From: Sphaerulina vaccinii
Lineage: Eukaryota > Ascomycota > Dothideomycetes > Mycosphaerellales > Mycosphaerellaceae
Length of the DNA stretch: 64,000 nt
Direction of reading: 5' to 3'
Assembly: GCA_022570795.1 (NCBI GenBank)
Contig: JAKUDP010000016.1
Location: 124,001 to 188,000 of the forward strand
In this document: piece after piece, positions 57,765 through 64,000 of the stretch
Layout: every line of letters starts with the position of its first letter
Numbering within the stretch: the stretch's first letter is position 1
Notes under the pieces: generated by a model
Database searches by the model: none
What the model saw: the letters and a program-made list of their open reading frames with translations, nothing else
Told to the model about the DNA's origin: nothing
Position numbers and translations under genes: made by a program

Positions 57765-60700
57765 GCGAGAGCCAGCGACAAAAGCTGAGGAGTGGTGAGG
57801 AGGCACATGATACCTATTAGATGGCGACGGTCAGTGAGCGGGTGGTCTGGCCGCGTCAACAGCATCGAACAGCGCCCAGCGCTTGTACTATTGTGCACAT
57901 AAGGTCGAGGTTCCAGGGCATAGACGTTCCCAGCCAGAAATTTCATTCTGTGTACAACAAACACACATACTTTCCCAGATCTCACTCCAGTGCGACATTT
58001 CAAAGGCCAACAAGCGGCGGCGAGGACAAGATCAATACGAGCCCAGCGGTGGTGGGAGCAGGTAAGTCGAGGTAGGTCGAGCAGTGCAATGACCGATTTA
58101 CAATGTCGCGAGGTACACGAATTCATAGCTTGTTCTCGGGCCGCCGGAGTTGGAGTTCGCATTGGCTACTCCATCAGTAGTCTGCACACTTTTGAGGTAG
58201 TACTCACCTCGACCTGGAAGATCGTCTCCACCTGGGGCTAATGTTGAAATCTAGAACATATCCTTCAGCTGACGAAACTGATGTAGTTATGCAAGCGCTC
58301 GAGGATCATGCTTATCCCATGCATTGGACGTTGGTGCATACCCTGGCTGTATCTGAAGGTTGCGCGTGCCTTGCAGCCAAGCGCGTGTGAAGAGGGACGT
58401 GGCAAAGTCAGTTCAAGAACGGCAGTAACAAGCGAGACAGCGTACCTGCCAAACATCCCAGAGACCCCCAACTCAGCACCGATTATGCTCCTTGAGACAT
58501 AAGCTATACGTGGACCATACGACGCAGGTTCCGAGACAGGCGGTCAGAAGCACCCTGGTACACCTTGCGCACACGCCTTGCCAATTGCTACATTGAACTA
58601 GGAATCAAACAGAGACTCGAGAGACAATCCAGGACATTCTTGCGTCGGCATTCATTACCATAATGCTGACCCGCCTGATGTCCCTTTCTGAACTGCCGCA
58701 GCCCCACTGGGCCACTGCAAGACCCAGTGACTCAAGGTAGCAATTGCAGGCCTCCACTCCAAGATCGAAGCAGGGACAAAGCCGAGACAGCCTGATACTG
58801 TGCCAGTACCACCCTGCACGAGCGTGCTGAAGTCAAGAGCCGGCAGTGTGATGAGATATGGATCAAGCGCTGCAGAAAGGTACCCAGACGACAGGTTGCG
58901 GTGGTGGTCCTAGAGGATGAAAGAGGGCCTGAATGAAGAGAGGCATTCTCGCTGACAAAATGTGAGTATGACCATACCCATTTCTCCCACACACAGGCTT
59001 CTGTTGAGAGGTCAGTAGATGTTTGCAGCCCGAGGAGAACGATGACAAGGCGAGCAACAATCCAGACTGCATATGAGTGAAGTCGCCTGTCGCCACCACC
59101 AAGCCACAGCCAAAGGAGCGGTGACTTGGGCACCCCTCGCTCTAATCCCCACGCTGTTGCTGCCTGAAGCAGATCTCAAGTCTAGCAGTGCCGCCTTGGA
59201 AGCATGGAAAATGATTCCGGCGGCTGCATCGCGCTTGGGGAGTCACCGCGGCGAGTGTACGGTCTGGTACCTGCAGACATATGATCTGCTTGTGATGCTG
59301 TGCAACAGCCGTCTTTCAGCCGCAACATTACACAATAGCACGTGCCATACTGAGCACTGAACTCATAGCATCGCCTAGATAAGACGGCCGACCTTTCGAA
59401 AGAAGGCGCCGCGGCGATTGAGCACGAGCAGCTTGCTCGAGGCGAAGATCATAAGATTGGAAAATTCTTCCAGGACTGGATGAGGTCTGTCTCTAGCAGT
59501 AGCGAGAGCCGCGGAACGAAGTTCCCAAGCGCAGCGGTGGGTCTAGGACAGCGATGTTGCTTCCATTGACGACACTTCGCGAGGCAATCGTGCTATTGCG
59601 TGCATGCCCTAGGTGGCCGATGGCTCAAAGCGACCCACGCTAGAGGCGGAGATCGTGCAGAGCTGAGATGCAGCAAGCATAGAGGTAGAGGAGCTTCTTC
59701 CTAAGCGAGACGCTGTGTTCAAACATCCATACAGGGAGTCGACACGCAGCGGAACGGGGAAGTCATTCCACGCGAGAAGATTAAACGCATGTTATAAAAA
59801 ACCCCAGATTCGTAGTTCATATATGCTATGGAGCAGTTCATGAAAGAAGTGCGCACACCATCTCAGCAAGCTATGCTTCTTGATGATGCTCGCCTGCAGC
59901 AGCGGACAGCGAAGTGGACTGTCTTTTGACGTCAAGCAGCCCGTGAAAACCAAAAGGCCGATTCACATCCTTCGGACGATCCGCTCGATCAGGCGTTGCA
60001 GGACAAGGCTCAGGATGCACCTCAGCAGCTAATGTACAGCTGCAAGCCTTAGTCGTAATTGAGGTACAGGGACGCTGGTGGAGCACGATGGTAGGCTGGC
60101 TCGCGCGAAGGAATAGCCACGAGTCCGCAGACGCGCTGAGCGAGCAGGCCACGTTCATCTGTCCGATATCGATCATCAGGTGCGTAGAACATGACCTGGT
60201 GAAGGAGCGGAGAACTGGTCAGCAATAGATCGCGGCATCCATAGTCCGTATTATCGCTCACAATATGTGTCGTCCTCAACGCTTTGAGTGCTGAAGTCCT
60301 GGCCAGGCCGGATGCAAGATCTGGCAATCAAGGTACGTACCCAGACGAGGGTGGTGTCGAAGCTTTCCGTCAATGCACCAGTTCATGTTGCTACAACGCT
60401 AGGAAAGTCGTCATTAGCCGTGTGTGGGTGGTGCCGGCGCTATCTACCCCAGCATCGACATGGGCTAAATCATCGTCGATATCGAGGATAGGCGGCGACC
60501 CTGGCGAGTTCTGGCTGGCGATTCTTGGTTGCTTGAGGATGTAGCATGTGGCATGTCTCACGCCCTCAACGGCTTTGGGAACGGAAGAGGCGTCGACGTT
60601 CAATGTTGGGGTCAAAAGCTGCGAGAGAGTGCAGCAAGCAGAGCGAAGGAAGAGGGTGTGAGCGCGTACGTACGCGACGGTGGCTCCGTTTCGCGGTGTT

Positions 60701-61476
60701 TGCTCAGCTTTCTTGGCCGATGGTCCCGTTCGTCAGAGCTTTTTGCCGCCGACCTTCAACCAGCAGCTGGACCCCATCTTCGTTCCAAGCAGTCACTCCG
60801 AGATTGGCCCATTCACAGATTGACAGTTGCATTGCAGCATTGGAATGCAATAAAATAAGAAAAAAACACACCTCAGACTACTACAGCACACTCCATGCTA
60901 CTGACCTGCAGGCGCTAACCGGCGGCCAACAAGAACTCAGCAGACGTCTACCAACTGATAGGGACCATAGTCAAAAGTGGCAAGTGCAAGTGCTGCCACT
61001 CAATCTGCCTGCACGAGGCCACGCCGACCAAGCAAATAATGCTGGGAACAGGTGCTCGCGCGCACGCCGCACGTCAATCAGTCAACCACCAACGGGCACG
61101 AGCATTTCCCGCTTGTCCATCCTTAGCTCGACCTGCAGGACCCAGACGCGAGCGAGCTAGATACTGATGACCCCACCACAACTGCTATCGCTGTTGACAG
61201 ATGAACATGACCGGGAGAGAGGGGCGCCAGCCCAGAGCTCTGTGCATGAGCCAACTCAGCTCCTATTCGAGGAAGGCGACCAGCTTCTCGCGCCTCTAAT
61301 TCTAAAAGGTGATCTCATAAGGTATGGACCTGCTGCAGCAGAAAATGTGCTAACAAAATATAGGCCAGCATGGATCGGACCCTAAGCGCTCTCGCATGAC
61401 AACCGAGGAGAATGTTGCCAATTCTTATATTCGCCTGCCCTCCCTCTGATCTACTTCCTTTATACTTCCCTTGCGG
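57765..61476. other. 3.7-kb gene-poor region
   Basis: The longest stretch in the window without a supported gene. Frames of 60-204 codons occur on both strands (for example 58732-59133 minus, 60546-61160 plus), but they overlap each other, have skewed composition and match nothing I recognise. No terminal repeats, transposase or tRNA seen. It contains the promoter of the GT2 gene (about 61200-61476). Confidence 0.5.
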
Positions 61477-63147
61477 ATGTCCTATGTCGACACTGGACTT
61501 GCCACCACCTTCCTCTCGTTTCAGGGTAGCAGCATGGTTTCCTGGTTGATCACCGCCGTCCTTTCATGGTATGTTTGTCTTCATCACTACCTTCCCATCG
61601 CCGGCACGGGTAACCAAAACTCAATCTTGTCTGGCCACGTGAGCTCATGTTCTTCAGGTTGTTTCGATATACGCGTTTGATTGTTAATTGCATATCACAT
61701 TGGACCTTCCGGCCCATACCAATCCCCGAGAGTCCCACGTACACTTCGCAGGATGTTACGATAATCCTGCCTACCATTGCCACTGGTGGCAATGAGCTTC
61801 GAGACACGATATCAACATGTCTCAAATCAGAGCCTTACGAGTTGCTGCTTGTTACCATCGATGCGAATGTCGAGGCCCTCACGAAAATGTCCAACAAGAT
61901 CAACCCTAAGAAGATCCGTGTCTTGAGCATTCGAGAGGCCAACAAACGCAGACAAATGTGCCGAGCAATACCAGAAGTTGTTACGAAGATCACGATCTTT
62001 GTCGACGATGATGTGCTGTGGCCAGAGAAGGTTCTACAATGGATGTTGGCACCATTTGAAGACAAAAAGGTTGGTGGAGTGGGCACTTCGCAGAGGCTGA
62101 AGAGGCCGGAAGTGATGAGTGGCTGGACCTTTTTGGGTTTCACGTATCTGGAACGACGCAACTTTGATTGCTCAGCTTGTCTGAACATCGATGGAGGCCT
62201 GCCATGCCTCTCAGGACGCACAGTGGCTTACAGAAGTGAAATTCTGCAAGATGAAGCTTTTACGCATGGCTTTACTCACGAGGAATGGCGAACCATGCAG
62301 CTGAATGCCGATGATGATAACTTCATCACGAGGTGGCTGTACTCGCATGATTGGAAGATCAAGATGCAGTATCACAAGGAGTGTGAGGTGCTGACGACGT
62401 TGGAAGACGGTCCCAAGTACCTCAACCAATGTTTACGTTGGGTTCGCAGCAATTGGCGTAGCAACCTGAAGAGCTTGTTCCACGAGCGCCATTACTGGTA
62501 GTACGTTACAACTCGATCACTTTCTGAGTGTGCAATCACTGACAACTCTACAGTACTCAGCCGTGGAGCACGTATACTGTGCTGCAGACTACAATCACAG
62601 CATGGGCACCAGTCTATGATGCCTGGACGTTCTATTCATGGTACCGAGCAGCAGATGAGCTGGGTCTGTCTCCTGATTCCAGATGGTATCTTTTCGCATT
62701 CCTCATCGTATGGATATATGGCTTCAGTAAGACTGTAAAGCTTTGGGGACATTTCGCCCGCTATCCTGCAGACGTGGTCTATATGCCTCTGTACATTGCA
62801 TTTGGCTATTTCCATGCCTTAATCAAGCTCTGGGGGTTGTTCACTCTCAGTGAGGTAGGTTCAGACCATACCCAATTAGGGGCATAGTTCTTCATCGCTG
62901 ACCGCCTTTTCAGACAACATGGGGCAGCAGGGACGGAGCCGATACCGACAACCGCGTGCGTATGATCAAGCTCCCAGCATATGGGTCAGCACAGTTCGAC
63001 GAGCCCGATGGTCGCAAGTCCGAGTCTTTTGACTACCCACCGACCGAGCTGCCAGAAATTGACCAGCTCCCTGCATATGACCACCACGTCAAGCACCAAC
63101 CACTACCGATCACGACAACGAACACCAATAACACATATCATGATTAA
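61477..63147 (+). CDS. Family 2 glycosyltransferase, polysaccharide-synthase type (Cps1-like)
   Basis: Processive membrane glycosyltransferase; relatives in Zymoseptoria and Fusarium are needed for hyphal extension, and the Cryptococcus homolog is Cps1. Exons 61477-61568, 61658-62500, 62554-62854 and 62914-63147 splice in phase to 489 residues. The short first exon encodes an N-terminal membrane helix (VSWLITAVLSW). The catalytic domain has an IFVDDDVLWP motif near 145-153 (D-x-D type), a GGVGTSQRL segment, the acceptor-region LNADDDNFITRW (about 240-255), and the QCLRWVRSNW motif (about 288-297), equivalent to Q-x2-RW. Three hydrophobic helices follow in exon 3, and a disordered acidic/Pro-rich tail rich in His ends the protein. 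The second intron donor is placed at 62501 (GTACGT), giving Trp-Tyr-Thr-Gln across the joint. Polymer made is unknown. Confidence 0.88.
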
Positions 63148-64000
63148 TGACTCTCACGGTTGTGGCGCGAATGATACCCAGGCATGTTTCGATTCTTCAA
63201 GCATTGCGATAGAGGTGACGAGAAGCGCGACTTCGCCACTCGTCACCAGGAGGGAGGCATGAATACTGCCACTAGGAGAAAGACGCTGTGCCTGGCCCAG
63301 AAAAGTTCTTGGTCCCTTTTCACAGCACATGTTTGGCAAAGGCAAGGCGCAATTGATCAAAAGTTAGCGAGCGTGGCAGGCGCAGGTCATGTTTTGAGAT
63401 ATCGGGGAACATCGGCCAAATTGTGAATGCCGTTATGGAACGACTGGATGGATGGATGATATGGGCGGCTCGAAGCTTTCTTGCAGCAGCTTCATGTGAG
63501 CGTTAAAGCGTTTGTACAGAGTACACCCGTCGTGAGACGACCTTGCTATCGAGCGAAGACCACACCACCTTGATCTCGTTCTCGTCCCTCATCTTGCCAG
63601 CTTTTTTCTCATCATGTCATCACGCTGCTCGCGTACCTGCAGAGATCCTTGTGCCGAGGCTTTGTGGGCCATGATGTGCTGGCGGAGCAAATCTGCTGCA
63701 CTGAAACATTGAAGGTGGCCTCACCTCATCACCAGAGATGATGCCGTTCACCGGGCAAGGCCAGGGCTTGGAATCAGCCAGTTCTTCGCCTTCCCGATGT
63801 GTCTCGAGATGGCGACACGCTTGTGCTGACATCGGAAAGCGAATCTGGAGAGCTGCCGCAGCCACCACACTCTCGCGTACTGCATCTGGTTTAGAAGGAC
63901 CTACATTGCAGACGCCTCCCAGCCACCGAGCATGTGCTGTGCAGCCTTGCCCTAGGCACACACAGACTGTCAAGCACACACAGACGGAGATACCGCCAAC
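63148..64000. other. Intergenic tail of the window
   Basis: 3' flank of the GT2 gene and about 0.8 kb without a supported gene. A minus-strand 119-codon frame (63620-63979) has no recognisable domain. A CA-rich run (63955-63985) sits at the very end. Confidence 0.4.

Noticed and set aside
58732..59133. 133-codon minus-strand frame
   Set aside because: Overlaps other frames on both strands, no domain, and no splice or start support.

Overview
The window is nuclear DNA of a filamentous ascomycete. Introns are short (about 45-75 nt) with GTANGT-type donors and CTAAC/CTAAT branch points just upstream of CAG/TAG acceptors. The genes include fungal-only families: Zn2Cys6 regulators, a Goodbye/NACHT STAND protein, a WSC-domain peroxidase, fungal L-rhamnose catabolism and a Cps1-like GT2. 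Gene content and compact spacing suit a Dothideomycete, perhaps of the Mycosphaerellaceae; that placement is an inference.

Layout. 0.2-10.8 kb is accessory in character: a small cysteine-rich secreted protein whose two-exon gene is easy to miss (274-838), an orphan Ser/Arg-rich protein, the housekeeping splicing factor SPF27/BCAS2, then a catabolic-looking trio made of a truncated anion:cation-symporter-family transporter, an intact PdxA-like dehydrogenase, and a Zn2Cys6 regulator broken by two frameshifts and lacking one zinc ligand. 11-18.2 kb holds an NLR-like (STAND) gene with Goodbye-like, NACHT, TPR and cysteine-rich C-terminal regions, bracketed by two paralogous small F-box/2EXR-like genes. 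18.4-34.2 kb is mostly housekeeping: phospholipase D (SPO14 type), an orphan basic protein, the SEA/GATOR2 subunit RTC1/WDR24, and a RING-containing SNF2 ATPase of the ULS1/RAD16 group. 34.2-38.2 kb is gene-poor, with three tRNA-promoter-like repeats and an acidic orphan. 38.2-47 kb carries an aldehyde dehydrogenase, an FN3/coiled-coil protein and the lipin PAH1. 49.1-52.2 kb carries a secreted WSC-peroxidase fusion and a 2EXR-like protein with an N-terminal RSARL repeat array. 52.2-54.7 kb is a divergent L-rhamnose catabolic pair (lactonase and 1-dehydrogenase). It is followed by the ROK1 DEAD-box helicase, mitochondrial ATP synthase subunit g, a 3.7-kb stretch without a convincing gene, and a hyphal-growth type GT2 synthase.

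How genes may work together. LRA1/LRA2 share a roughly 500-bp divergent promoter and encode steps one and two of the non-phosphorylated L-rhamnose pathway. The transporter remnant, PdxA-like enzyme and Zn2Cys6 regulator look like a sugar-acid uptake/catabolism module in decay. The STAND gene with its flanking paralogs is the best candidate for an accessory recognition (allorecognition or innate immunity) locus. Exon boundaries were read by eye from splice signals and reading frame, without transcript data. Family names rest on motif recognition, without a database search.
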